64,000 nt of DNA, from assembly GCF_904849725.1 (NCBI RefSeq), contig NC_058521.1, forward strand, positions 558,144,176 through 558,208,175, given 5' to 3'. The stretch comes from Hordeum vulgare subsp. vulgare (lineage: Eukaryota > Streptophyta > Magnoliopsida > Poales > Poaceae). Shown here piece by piece: positions 24,358 to 34,228 of this stretch. The translations under genes were made by a program, and so were the position numbers. Positions within the stretch are counted from its first letter, which is position 1, and every line of letters begins with the position of its first letter. The notes under the pieces were generated by a model. That model did no database searches and was not told where the DNA came from. It saw only the letters and a list, made by a program, of their open reading frames with translations.

Positions 24358-26168
24358 TGTTGGAAATATGCCCTAGAGGCAATAATAAATTAGTTATTAT
24401 TATATTTCTTAGTTCATGATAATCGTTTATTATCCATGCTATAATTGTATTGATTGGAAACACAATACTTGTGTGGATACATAGACAAAACACTGTCCCT
24501 AGTAAGCCTCTAGTTGACTAGCTCGTTGATCAAAGATGGTCAAGGTTTCCTGGCCATAGGCAAGTGTTGTCACTTGATAACGGGATCACATCATTAGGAG
24601 AATCATGTGATGGACTAGACCCAAACTAATAGACGTAGCATGTTGATCGTGTCATTTTGTTGCTACTGTTTTCTGCGTGTCAAGTATTTATTCCTATGAC
24701 CATGAGATCATATAACTCACTGACACCGGAGGAATGCTTTGTGTGTATCAAACGTCGCAACGTAACTGGGTGACTATAAAGATGCTCTACAGGTATCTCC
24801 GAAGGTGTTAGTTGAGTTAGTATGGATCAAGACTGGGATTTGTCACTCCGTGTGACGGAGAGGTATCTCGGGGCCCACTCGGTAATACAACATCACACAC
24901 AAGCCTTGCAAGCAATGTAACTTAGTGTAAGTTGCGGGATCTTGTATTACGGAACGAGTAAAGAGACTTGCCGGTAAACGAGATTGAAATAGGTATGCGG
25001 ATACTGACGATCGAATCTCGGGCAAGTAACATACCGAAGGACAAAGGGAATGACATACGGGATTATACGAATCCTTGGCACTGAGGTTCAAACGATAAGA
25101 TCTTCGTAGAATATGTAGGATCCAATATGGGCATCCAGGTCCCGCTGTTGGATATTGACCGAGGAGTCTCTCGGGTCATGTCTACATAGTTCTCGAACCC
25201 ACAGGGTCTGCACACTTAAGGTTCGACGTTGTTTTATGCGTATTTGAGTTATATGGTTGGTTACCGAATGTTGTTCGGAGTCCCGGATGAGATCACGGAC
25301 GTCACGAGGGTTTCCGGAATGGTCCGGAAACGAAGATTGATATATAGGATGACCTCATTTGGTTACCGGAAGGTTTTCGTGCATTACCGGAAAAGTTTCG
25401 GGCTCATCGGTAGTGTACCGGGAGTGCCGGGAGGGGTGCCGGGGACCATCGGGAGGGGTGTCACGCCCCAAGGGGTCTCATGGGCTATGGGAAGAGATAA
25501 ACCAGCCTCTAGTGGGCTGGAATAAGTTCCCACTAAGGCCCATAAGGTTTGAGAAGGAAAAAAACACAAGGTGGAAAGAGTTTCCAAGTGGGAAGGTGGA
25601 ATCCTACTCCAAGTAGGATTGGAGTAGGACTCCTCCACCTCCAATTTCGGCCAAACCTTTAGGTTTTGAGGCTGCCTCCTCCCCTTCCTCCCACCTATAT
25701 ATACGGAGGTTTTAGGGCTGATTTGAGACGACTTTCTCACGGCTGCCCGACCACATACCTCCATAGTTTTTCCTCTAGATCGCGTTTCTGCGGAGCTCGG
25801 GCGGAGACCTGCTGAGACAAGATCATCACCAACCTTCGGAGCGCCGTCACGCTGCCGGAGAACTCTTCTACCTCTCCGTCTCTCTTGCTGGATCAAGAAG
25901 GCCGAGATCATCGTCGAGCTGTACGTGTGCTGAACGCGGAGGTGCCGTCCGTTCGGTACTAGATCGTGGGACTGATCGTGGGATTGTTCGCGGGGCGGAT
26001 CGAGGGACGTGAGGACGTTCCACTACATCAACCGCGTTCTCTAACGCTTCTGCTGTACGATCTACGAGGGTACGTAGATCACTCATCCCCTCTCGTAGAT
26101 GGACATCACCATGATAGGTCTTCGTGCGCGTAGGAAAATTTTTGTTTCCCATGCGACGTTCCCCAACA
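24358..26168 (+). repeat. Copia C 3' LTR
   Basis: This is an 1811-bp copy of the 5' LTR. Differences seen by eye are at about 25135, 25197, 25505, 25555, 25837, 25843 and 25978. It is followed directly by the TSD ccatg and the N-terminal half of copia B gag. Confidence 0.95.
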
Positions 26169-26929
26169 CCATGATCCTTGAGGGCAACAGCAATAACAGT
26201 CACCCTTCGATAGAGATCTCGAGGGTCCTCATCTTCCTTCATCACAAACTCATCGGCCTCATCAATAACCACTTCATAGTTGGACCGTTGAATGCTTGAT
26301 CTTCCCTTGTACAGCACCATGATGTGCTCCCAACAGTCCTTAGCCCGAGTGAAGGGGTGCAAGTGAGGAAGATCTTCAGGAGGCATTGCAGACTGGAGAA
26401 TGAATAATGCGGAGTGATTATATTGATTGTCCGCTTCTTCTCTTGGAGTGAGGTTGCTTGGGTCATGCGGATAGTAGCCTTGCTCAATGATTCTCCATAA
26501 GTTTGTTGAGTTGTGATTCAAATGATACTTAATGCAAAACACCCAGTTAGCAAAGTCACCCTTAACAAGTTTAGGAGGAGGACCAAGATTATTGATACGC
26601 GGTGTAGGAACCGGTCCTCCATAGACCGGGGGAGGTGGAACCGAGGCAAAGGTTCCAATCCCATTATTGTCGAGAGGGGAAGAAGGTTGCATACCTTTAG
26701 CCGCTTCCTTGGAGGAATTGGCCTCCGATTCCGTGTTGGAAGGTTTAACCACCAATGCCGGTTCGGGAGAACTTTTAATCCCCTCAAGCAACTCTTTAAA
26801 CATGGTCTTGACTTTGTTCATCAAGGACGTGTTGAGGTTGGCCATAGCCGCATTCAAGTCGTCCCTTGTGACCGAATTCAAGGCCATAGCCTCGGGTGGT
26901 CCATGGACTCCCTCCTCATCGTCAGCCAT
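26169..26929 (-). pseudogene. Copia B gag, N-terminal half
   Basis: Gag starts at the ATG at 26929, about 40 nt inside the PBS. The first 60 residues are a variable N-terminus, followed by a Pro-rich segment and a UBN2-type capsid region (FANWVFCIKYHL, then a DLYRR segment). The half ends at the copia C insertion. Past that point the apparent frame runs on into LTR C sequence and is meaningless. The half is otherwise free of stops, which suggests that gag was still open when copia C landed. Confidence 0.85.
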
Positions 26930-26966
26930 ACTCTTCGGGTGGTAAAACCCTTAATAAAGAGACGTG

Positions 26967-26978
26967 GCTTTGATACCA
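26967..26978 (-). other. Copia B primer-binding site
   Basis: The minus strand reads TGGTATCAAAGC, matching the tRNA-Met 3' end with one change. It lies 2 nt inside the LTR boundary at 26981. Confidence 0.85.
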
Positions 26979-26980
26979 AT

Positions 26981-28368
26981 TGAAAGGACCGATATGGTTG
27001 ACTAGAGGGGGGGGTGAATAGGCAACTACCAATTTTTAGCTTTTCTTAACAAGTTAGGGTTAGCAACATAAAGGTTCTCTAAAATAATAACTAGGTGAGC
27101 AACCTATATGATGCTACCTACTATGACCACTAAAGCAAGTAAGAAATACTCTACAACAATAGCATACACAATGTAAAGGTAAGAGATAACCACAAGTGGA
27201 ACCGATGAAGACGAGGATGTGTTACCAAAGTTCCTTCCCTTTGACAGGAAGTACGTCTCCATTGGAGCGGTGTGGAGGCACAATGCTCCCCAATAAGCCA
27301 CTAGGGACACCATATTCTCCTCACGCCCTCACACAATGCAAGGTGTCGTGATTCCACTATAGGAGCCCTTGAAGGCGGCGATCGAACCTTTACAAACAAG
27401 GTTGGGGCTATCTCCACACAAAGCTTGGAGGCTCCCAACAAGACCACGGAGCTTCACCACAATGGAATGTGGCTCCGAGGTGACCTCAACCGTCTAGGGT
27501 GCTCAAACACCCAAGAGTAACAAGATCCACAAGGGATTAGTGGGGGGAATCAATTTTCTCTTGGTGGAAGTGTAGATCTTGGCCTTCTCAACCAATCCCT
27601 AGGAAATCAACAACTTTGATTGGCTAGGGAGAGAGATCGGGCACATATGAGCTTAGGGAGCAACAATGGAGTCTTAGAGGGTCAAATGTAGGGTTCACGA
27701 AGTAGAAGAACCCTTTATATAGTGGGGGAACAAACCCAACCGTTACCCCCACTAACAGCACGCTCAACATGGTACTACCGCTTGGGGTGAGCGGTACTAC
27801 CGCAAGCCCCAGCGATACTACCGCCTGGTGGGAGCGGTACTACCGCTTGGTAGACTCAAAGCCACGGTAGTAGAAATACTACTACCGAGCCTACCACCGC
27901 TGGAAAAGTATTCACAAAAAGTCCGACGAAGTACAACCGCTCAGAGAGGGAGGTACTACCGTCCCTAAGCGGCAATACCGCTTGACTGGAGCGGTACTAC
28001 CGCTCAGCTAGAAGTACTACCGCTCAGCTTGAGCGGTACTACCGCTGGACCCTTTGCAAATGCAAGGATAGAACAAGTGGGTGCTCCATTGCCGCAAAGT
28101 GAAGGTGGTGGAAAGAAAATGTGCGCGTGTGTGAGTTGATTCCACCCAAACCTTTCCGACGTGGACCCCCTCTTAATAGTATGGCTTTCCTATGACTCAA
28201 AACCACCAAAGAGAACCGTAGGAAACACCGTGCTTCAAAAGCACCGAGGGGCGACGAATCATCTTATGCCATGCGATGTATTATCTGAAATGCTCAATGC
28301 ACACAATTAGTCCGCAGAGGTGCTGTCATCAATCACCAAAACTACTTAGAACAAAATATGTCCTAACA
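26981..28368 (-). repeat. Copia B 5' LTR (1388 bp)
   Basis: On the plus strand it starts tgaaaggac and ends gtcctaaca. The ends are TG...CA and form imperfect inverted repeats. The PBS lies on its left side. On its right a purine tract (minus strand AAAAAGGAGGAGA) abuts it, which is what one expects upstream of a 3' LTR. It carries a cluster of short palindromes (27770-28047). The ends are similar to those of copia A, so A and B belong to related groups. Confidence 0.85.
27770..28047. repeat. Cluster of GCGGTACTACCGC-type palindromic words
   Basis: About ten copies of agcggtactaccgct or close variants are dispersed at irregular spacing within LTR B. The word is a near-perfect inverted repeat around gtac or gtact. 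The copies are not a strict tandem array. They could be transcription-factor sites in the LTR or form small hairpins. Confidence 0.8.
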
Positions 28369-28580
28369 ATCTCCTCCTTTTTGGTGGATTGATTACAACA
28401 CCGGATTTGCACAAAAACATATTAATGAAAACACAGGCAAACCCAGAGTCTATGAGTTAAGAGACTGGCTCCCTCTGGATGTGTGCATGTTTAAAATGGT
28501 GCTATGAACAACACATCACACAATCCAGAGGACGGCACTCCCTAGGAGTCATAGACGGATACTTCTTGCAATAAATAGGT
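28369..28580 (-). other. PPT-like tract and adjoining non-coding sequence
   Basis: The minus strand reads AATCCACCAAAAAGGAGGAGA directly before the LTR B boundary. This is typical of a copia polypurine tract and suggests that LTR B also served as a 3' LTR for an element to its right. The rest of the interval shows no gene. No copia coding motif is visible further right, so the extent of such an element is unknown. Confidence 0.5.
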
Positions 28581-28698
28581 ATTAACTTGCTCCACACGAG
28601 AGAGAGAGAGAGCTCTTTCAGCATCCCGCTTTTAGCAAAATCAGCATTAACTTGCTCCACACGAGAGAGAGAGAGAGCTCTTTCAGCATCCCGCTTTT
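28581..28698. repeat. Short tandem duplication, 65-bp unit
   Basis: Two copies start with attaacttgctccac at 28581 and 28646 and agree over about 53 bp. Each includes an (ag)n run and ends gcatcccgctttt. The duplication disrupts the end of the zinc-knuckle ORF. Confidence 0.85.
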
Positions 28699-30035
28699 GT
28701 CAAGTAATTTTTGCCTCGCCTCATTTTTAGCAACCAAGTTCTTATCAAGCTCATATTGACTCGGAATCACAACCTGTGACGAGTCTGTAGATTTTCCTTT
28801 ATTCAACGTTCCAGGTCCAATATCATGCTTGGGAGACTTGTTACAACCCGCATCCTCTTTGTTATTTTGCTCTCTTGGCCTTTTTTCTGCAGTGTTATGA
28901 GATGAGTTAGACCCACTAGGATAGCTAACCAAAATACCACCCTCCACAGGACCACCCTCCTCCACTATGTCTTCTAGCTCAACGAATATGTCGAAGGCCC
29001 TGTTTGGATACTTTTTTGAACTTGGTTAGAGGTTAGAGTTATTCTAACCTTAGACTAACCTTGAATTAACTCTAAACAAAGAGGTGTTTGGATGACAAGG
29101 TTAGATTGCCAATAAAAGCACTTTTTCAATCATTTGGCTCATTTAATCAGGATTTGGTATGGTGGAGGTAGAGGGAAAAGTAACTTTTTGTGGGCCCCAT
29201 CTAACTCTAACCCAAATAAGCACATCTTGGGTGGGTTAGTTTTTTTGGATGAATTTGATGCATCTAACCAACTCTAACCCTCCTGTTTGGATGTTTTGAG
29301 GTTAGTTTCGTCCAATCTAACCAACTCTAACTCTAACCCATGGATCCAAACAGGGCAGAAGATAAACCCACTTTCATTTAGGGGAGCACTAGTAGGTTTC
29401 TTTCTAGGATCCATAGCTCCAATCTTACCCCTGAGAACTTCGCATTGCCTATAGAGCTCCATATCCAGTTCTAAAACAGAAACAATGAGAGAACCGGTTT
29501 CACAAAAACCCTGATAGTGTTCAAGTGTCACGGGAACACCTGTTATTCTAACCCACCAAACATACAGTTTGAAAGTTGCAACCCAAGAGTTAGTCCATCT
29601 ATCCACTTTGATACCAGCCTTGGTTCCAATTAGACCAAAGAAATTGTAAGACTTCATCTCATCGATTTTTTGTACAGAGGGAAATTTGACCAAAAATCTA
29701 TCTTTGAGATAAGGCTTAGCCTGCCACTCCCATCCCCACTGGAACATCATGTTAAAAGAGTTAACAAGTTGTAACGCAGTCAGGTTTGCATTGTTCATTG
29801 TAACAATAGCTATAGCCCGTTTGTTTTTATGTGGATCTGGTTTCTTGCCATTCCTTGTTGAGAACATCTGCAAACCATCAGCAGCACTTCCAACCAAACT
29901 GGCAACATACTTAGGTTGTGACAGGAAGGAGCACTTGCGCGAGAGATGTGAGTCCTTGGTGCAGTTTACCCAAAACAACACAGTGTGACTGTCCTTAACA
30001 ACATGACCATGATTCTCACACTTATAACATGTCAT
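28618..30035 (-). pseudogene. Zinc-knuckle, DUF4283-like grass protein, split by a MITE
   Basis: Two frames, 29274-30035 and 28618-28965, belong to one protein interrupted by the MITE at 28996-29357. The phase agrees across the insertion once the 3-bp duplication is counted once. The N-terminal part has a damaged CCHC knuckle (CYKCENHGHVVKDSH, last Cys replaced) and a second Cys/His group (CTKDSHLSRKC). A conserved domain follows with WQAK, then VKFPS, WWVRITGVP and GAMDPRK, as in the DUF4283/zf-CCHC proteins common in grass genomes and LINE ORF1. The tail is Ser/Lys-rich. The N-terminus is missing beyond 30035, where stops appear. It may be a LINE ORF1 relic or a decayed member of a host repeat family. 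Confidence 0.65.
28996..29357. mobile_element. MITE, PIF/Harbinger-like (362 bp)
   Basis: The left end is ggccctgtttggat and the right end is its reverse complement, atccaaacagggca, with one mismatch at the outer base. Flanking 3-bp duplications gaa lie at 28993-28995 and 29358-29360. Internal copies of tgtttggat and of (ac)tctaacc give it a partly self-complementary structure. A 3-bp TSD suits PIF/Harbinger, though the usual target is TTA/TAA, so the superfamily is likely but not certain. It codes for nothing. It lies inside the zinc-knuckle ORF. Confidence 0.75.
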
Positions 30036-30344
30036 TTGAGATTTGCTCCCAACACTAGCAGGTCCACTACTAGCACCAAATTGAGTTGAATTGAAACCAG
30101 AAAAAGCATACTACTGTGCAATTATTACATTGCTTTAGAATTTCATGATGTCCATCGGTGTGTGGCGTCATTGATCAATCAACTGTGTGTCATATTCAAG
30201 TGTAACAGCACCATTTTCGGCACCCTAGACATGATGGAAAGAAAGAAGGTGAGGAACTAGAGAAAGAGATGCTAGTGACCCACACCTTATCTTCTATTCT
30301 TAAATAGCTAGAACCCACTATCCAATTTTCCTCTCCATGCAACA
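30036..30344. other. Interval without recognisable gene
   Basis: This AT-rich stretch separates the zinc-knuckle ORF from the Helitron-like end. It contains no open frame of note and no repeat that I recognise. It may be upstream remnant of the zinc-knuckle sequence or internal Helitron DNA. Confidence 0.4.
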
Positions 30345-30750
30345 ATGCCACATCATAAAGTCATGCATGTAGTTATAAGTTAATTCTTTATCAATCTCTT
30401 TATGCAAAACATATCCTCATGCATAAAATTTTTCTAGGTAATTAAGCAAGACATTTTTATAATGCTTTTTTGCATTACCATTAGTTTTTTAACATTTATC
30501 CATATGTTTTTAACAAGTTTTCCGCAGCAACGCGCGGGGCATTGTCTATGCCACATCATCAAGTCATGCATTTAGTTATAAGTTACTTTTTTATTAATCT
30601 CTTCATGCAAAACATATCCTCATGCATGAATTTTTTCTAGGTAATTAAGCAAGACATTTTATAATGGTTTTTGCATTACAATTTATTTTTTAACATTTAT
30701 CCATACATTTTTAACAAGTTTCTCGCAGCAACGCGCGGAGCATTGTCTAG
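30345..30750 (+). mobile_element. Helitron-like 3' terminus, duplicated in tandem
   Basis: Two copies (30345-30548 and 30549-30750) of about 203 bp start tgccacatcat and end gcagcaacgcgcgg(g/a)gcattgtcta. The outer copy ends CTAG followed by T. Helitron 3' ends have a short GC hairpin about 10 bp before CTRR and insert between A and T, which fits the outer copy. The inner copy reads cta followed by t, so its terminus is altered or overlapped. The 5' TC end was not identified, so the element's extent to the left is unknown. No Rep/helicase gene is seen. Confidence 0.65.
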
Positions 30751-32129
30751 TTTGTATTGTAGGTAGGGATGCAAGCGGGGATCCCACATAAGCCCGCAAA
30801 AGCATGAGGCTAGTTCAAACTAAGCTAAACCTCGACCGGAGAATTATAACTAACTTGATTTTATTTGACTTGAAAGCCGGGTGGATCTGGCGTCGCTTTG
30901 CATCCCTAATTCCAAGGCATTGCCCTTCTGAGCTATCGTCAATCCATTGTGAGTCTGAACAAGGGAAATATTTTATTTTTTACATGTTAATACATGTCCC
31001 ATTATATTATAAAGATAAAAATATACACTACGTAGACATCGACCCGATAAAACTGAAAAGACAGCAGAACGCCGGTCTTTGCACAAAGGACCATCAAGCA
31101 AGAAAAAAAATTACAATCAAATATCTACGACCCCCTTGAGCTTGACTCCAACCACCGAAACAACCACCAAAAAAACAAATAAATGAATACCTCTTCACTC
31201 GAGCTCGACGCAGATCCGTCGGGAATATGCATATTTTCGAACCTCCAAAGTAGCTTATCAAAGGCGAAACAATCATTGAAAAAATCTGGCCGGTGCAGCA
31301 CTTCAAACACGTTATCGAATTTTCAGATCTGACACCCCCAAGAACCACGAACCCAACACATAGTCGACCATCTTTGAGATGTCGTCGATGCAGACCATAA
31401 TTGACATCCGTTTCTAGACTACCAGTTCCATGTCAGCGTTGGAGCAAACCCATCATGACAACAGCGACCGAGGAACAAGTCCATTATAAGGATGCCGCTG
31501 CCACGCCATCCTCTCACGAACAGACAAGTTTCCAAACCCATCCTAAACCATAACTCTCATCGCCTCGCCGGGGAAGGATTTGGAGCTTTATTTAGCGCCG
31601 ACATCGCCCCCGCCCCCACCGAAGTCAGCACCATGAACAACCCCAAAACCTAAACTACTAGGTTAAACTTACACGATCCACACGCGTGGAGTTAGCGACC
31701 TCCTAACCATCGACGACTGAGGGGAGCCGCCAGAGGACGGCGGCGGAAGGCTAACCTCTCCTGACGATGTCGCCTTTCTTTTCTTCATGGGGAAGAAAGA
31801 AAAACAAGGGGAATATATATTTTCTTTTTATATCATCATTAATAGTTTGTTTATTCGAAAAATACATATGGTCAATCAAGTGGTTGTTGCCCCTCCTCCA
31901 TCAAAGTCCAGAAGCCAGCCCAAGTTCTACCGAGTACTCATTGCTCGCTGTATTCTCGCACATGGGAGCCACATGCGGATGTCCTCCTTTTGTTGATTGC
32001 TGTAGCTCGCAACCCACACGGTCACACCCACACCATACTTGAAATCAACTGCGCGAAGCATGCATGAGCTTCCATCTCAGCACCATATATTTGACCACTC
32101 TTTCTGTTTCTACCCAGCAAGTGTTATTT
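30751..32129. other. Interval without recognisable gene
   Basis: This is mixed-composition sequence with only short, non-conserved frames. Nothing looks like a known protein or a bounded repeat. It is probably old transposon debris or intergenic DNA. Confidence 0.5.
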
Positions 32130-32132
32130 TAA

Positions 32133-33745
32133 GAGCAACTCTAACGGATCGACCCAAACAGACAGTGATTTTATCTGCTTTTTGTCCGTTTAGGATTTAG
32201 GGTTTAGGTTTTAGGGTCGGTCAGACGGACACGAACGTCCGCTTTCGCAAATGGGTCGGCTCGTGCGTCCAACGCTAGCCCTATCCATTTTTGCCGGCGT
32301 GAAAAAAAACACATAATGCATAATTAAACATTAAAAGCCAACCACGAAGGTCGGCGATAGTCCACGCGTCGCGTCCGCATTACATTAAATAAAAATGAAA
32401 AAAAAACCCTAAAACTACGTCCATGCAGCCCTAGGTGTCGTCGTCATCGTCGTCGGGGCCGGTGAGGTCGACCAACGTTGGCGCAGGGCCGGCCCAGGGA
32501 AACGCCGAGTTCTAGAGCGCAGCTGCCCGCGCCTCCGTCTTCTGCCCCGTCGGCGCGGGCTGTGCTGGTGGCGGTGACAACCCAGCAGCATAGGCACGCT
32601 CCTCCTCCGCCGCCTCCCGTCGCTCCTCCTCCTCCTCCTTCTCCACCTGCATGAGCCGCATGCCTTCGACGCTCCGCCCGCAGGTGCTCCGACCTCTAGT
32701 GCTCGAGGTAGGCTTGCTCCTGCTGAGGGGTCGCGCCCAGCCAGATGGGCGGCGCCGTCACGAACTCCTGGACGACGTCGGTCCACTGGTAGACCTCCTG
32801 CTGCTCCGCGGGCTCGGGCTCCGGTGGAGGTGGCAGGACGCAGTCGCCGGCGGCCGACAGTGCGATGGAATTCGTGAGCTGCTGCTGGTACGCCGCCTCC
32901 TCGTCGACCATGCACCGCGCTTCTTCGTCGTTGTCGCGGAGAACACCAGCGAGCGCCACCTGGTAGGCGGCCTCAGCCTCCTGGTCCTCGTCGCTGACGA
33001 CAGGCGGGGGCGACAGAGGGCCTCCTAGCTGCACTTCGCGCACGCCATGACGACGCTGCTCCTCGTGCTCCAGTGCGAACCACACCTCCCAGTTAGGGGA
33101 GTCGGCCGCGTACGTGGGGTCTCGTCGCTGCTCCGCCGTCAGCAGACGCCGGCGGCGGCTCACCTCCTCTGCATGCACCCACGTCGACCGCGGCACGGCC
33201 GGCACCAGAATCCTCTCCGGATCCATATGTCAGTCGTGCGGCTGACATCGGGGTAAGGGAGGGGCATGTGGTGCTCCCAGTGCCACCGCGCTTGGTGCAC
33301 CGGGACGCTCACGCGCTGGTGAGGCCGGTGGGAAGACGACGGCGAGGAGATGGCGTGGGGGAAGAGCGCGGCCTTGCCCTTGTTTGGGAAGCCTACCATG
33401 GCGTGCTATAGTTTCGGTCGCTTGGTCGCCAAGGAGGTGGCTGGATGTGGACGGGCGGGCTTCTGGAAGCAGATGGCGGAACCCACCGCACGCTCGGATT
33501 AAAAAAGGCCGACCGCGGTCGCCGACGCGTGGGCCCTAGGATGACGGTCATCATAAACTATGTTGACCGCGGTGGTTTGGGGGGGGGGGTGTCCGCGTCG
33601 ACACATTTCAGTCCCAAATTTGGATCGAAAATGGATCGGCGCAGACGCATTTTGGCAATGAATCGACGCGTTGGGCCATCATTTTTGTCCGCACCGATCA
33701 AACGGACAACGGCGGATGAATTGGGTCGCCCCATTAAAGTTGCTG
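32133..33745 (-). mobile_element. PIF/Harbinger-like DNA transposon (1.6 kb)
   Basis: The left end is gagcaactctaacgg and the right end reversed is cagcaactttaatgg. Both are followed inward by a similar cgacccaa word. TSDs taa lie at 32130-32132 and 33746-33748. A 3-bp TAA target and short TIRs are typical of PIF/Harbinger. The interior is GC-rich and holds one decayed minus-strand ORF with no transposase motif, so the copy is non-autonomous. It ends 484 bp from the stop codon of the SDE3 gene. Confidence 0.7.
32696..33226 (-). pseudogene. Uncharacterised ORF inside the Harbinger-like element
   Basis: This 176-aa frame begins MDPERILVPAVP. It is rich in Glu, Gln and Ala, with an ADSPNWEVWF segment and a run of Pro/Glu residues. 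It stops at a TAG (32696-32698) where the reading otherwise continues, and the C-terminal part resumes in another frame with a LVDLTGPDDDDDD end. Upstream, a QARWHWEHHMPLPYPDV segment lies in a different frame directly before the Met. The gene is therefore broken at both ends. I do not recognise a function. It lacks a DDE transposase or Myb motif, although its position would suit the second Harbinger ORF. Confidence 0.5.
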
Positions 33746-33748
33746 TAA

Positions 33749-34228
33749 GGCCATGTGTGCTTCCAACTCAGCTCGAGTACCAACTCCTCCTCCAGAAAAA
33801 AAGAACATCTAATGAATATGCAACTAAAAGTTGATGTTCAGTTGGAAAAACATGAGTTTGGCAAGTTTAAAACATTCTCTCGTCTAAAATACCACTACCA
33901 GGAGAAAACAGCCCTAACACCTGAGAAATAAACACATCATCTGAAGGAAAAACAGCCAGCAGATGAGAAGACGACGACTACATTCACATTTCTTTTCAAC
34001 ACACAGGGATGGCATTTAGCACGCCTGCCCATCCACGCACAGTCAAGAATCAAGATCCAGTTCACGACGGCCTAACAAAACAATGTGACGCACCAAACAA
34101 ACACTAGAGACGTTCCGAATTAGCATCCGACGAGGGTGAGTTCAACATGCCCCCGGAAGTTAGCTCCGCAAGGCCGATCCCCGTCTTATTCCACCAACAG
34201 CAATGGCCCCGACGGAAGATCTGGTCGG
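33749..34228 (-). other. 3' flank and probable 3'UTR of the SDE3-type gene
   Basis: This interval follows the helicase stop codon. It contains no other gene. It presumably holds the 3'UTR and polyadenylation region, but no single poly(A) signal stands out. Confidence 0.5.

Larger units (their letters stand above)
17586..26168 (+). mobile_element. Copia element C, BARE/WIS/Angela-like, full length but coding-dead
   Basis: Two LTRs of 1811 bp each (17586-19396 and 24358-26168) begin tgttggaaatatgcc and end ttccccaaca. They flank a 4961-bp internal region, with a PBS-like site after the first and a polypurine tract before the second. Perfect TSDs ccatg lie at 17581-17585 and 26169-26173. The LTR sequence is the Triticeae BARE-1/WIS/Angela type. 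By eye the two LTRs differ at about seven positions, which indicates a recent insertion. The internal coding region is heavily degraded. The element sits in the gag of copia B in the opposite orientation. Confidence 0.97.
13820..28368 (-). mobile_element. Copia element B, host of the nested insertions
   Basis: This minus-strand Ty1/copia element carries, from right to left, an LTR (28368-26981), PBS, gag, coiled-coil linker, protease, integrase and the start of RT. RT is cut at 13819 by LTR D. Copia C (17586-26168) is inserted in gag with a perfect 5-bp TSD. When C is set aside the gag frame is continuous across the insertion site. Several frameshifts and stops in the linker and integrase show that the copy was decaying. 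The 3' part of RT, RNase H and the second LTR are not in the window. Confidence 0.85.

Noticed and set aside
32185..32220. Telomere-like TTTAGGG words (ttagggtttaggttttaggg)
   Set aside because: There are only two or three degenerate copies next to a transposon end, too few for an interstitial telomere array.
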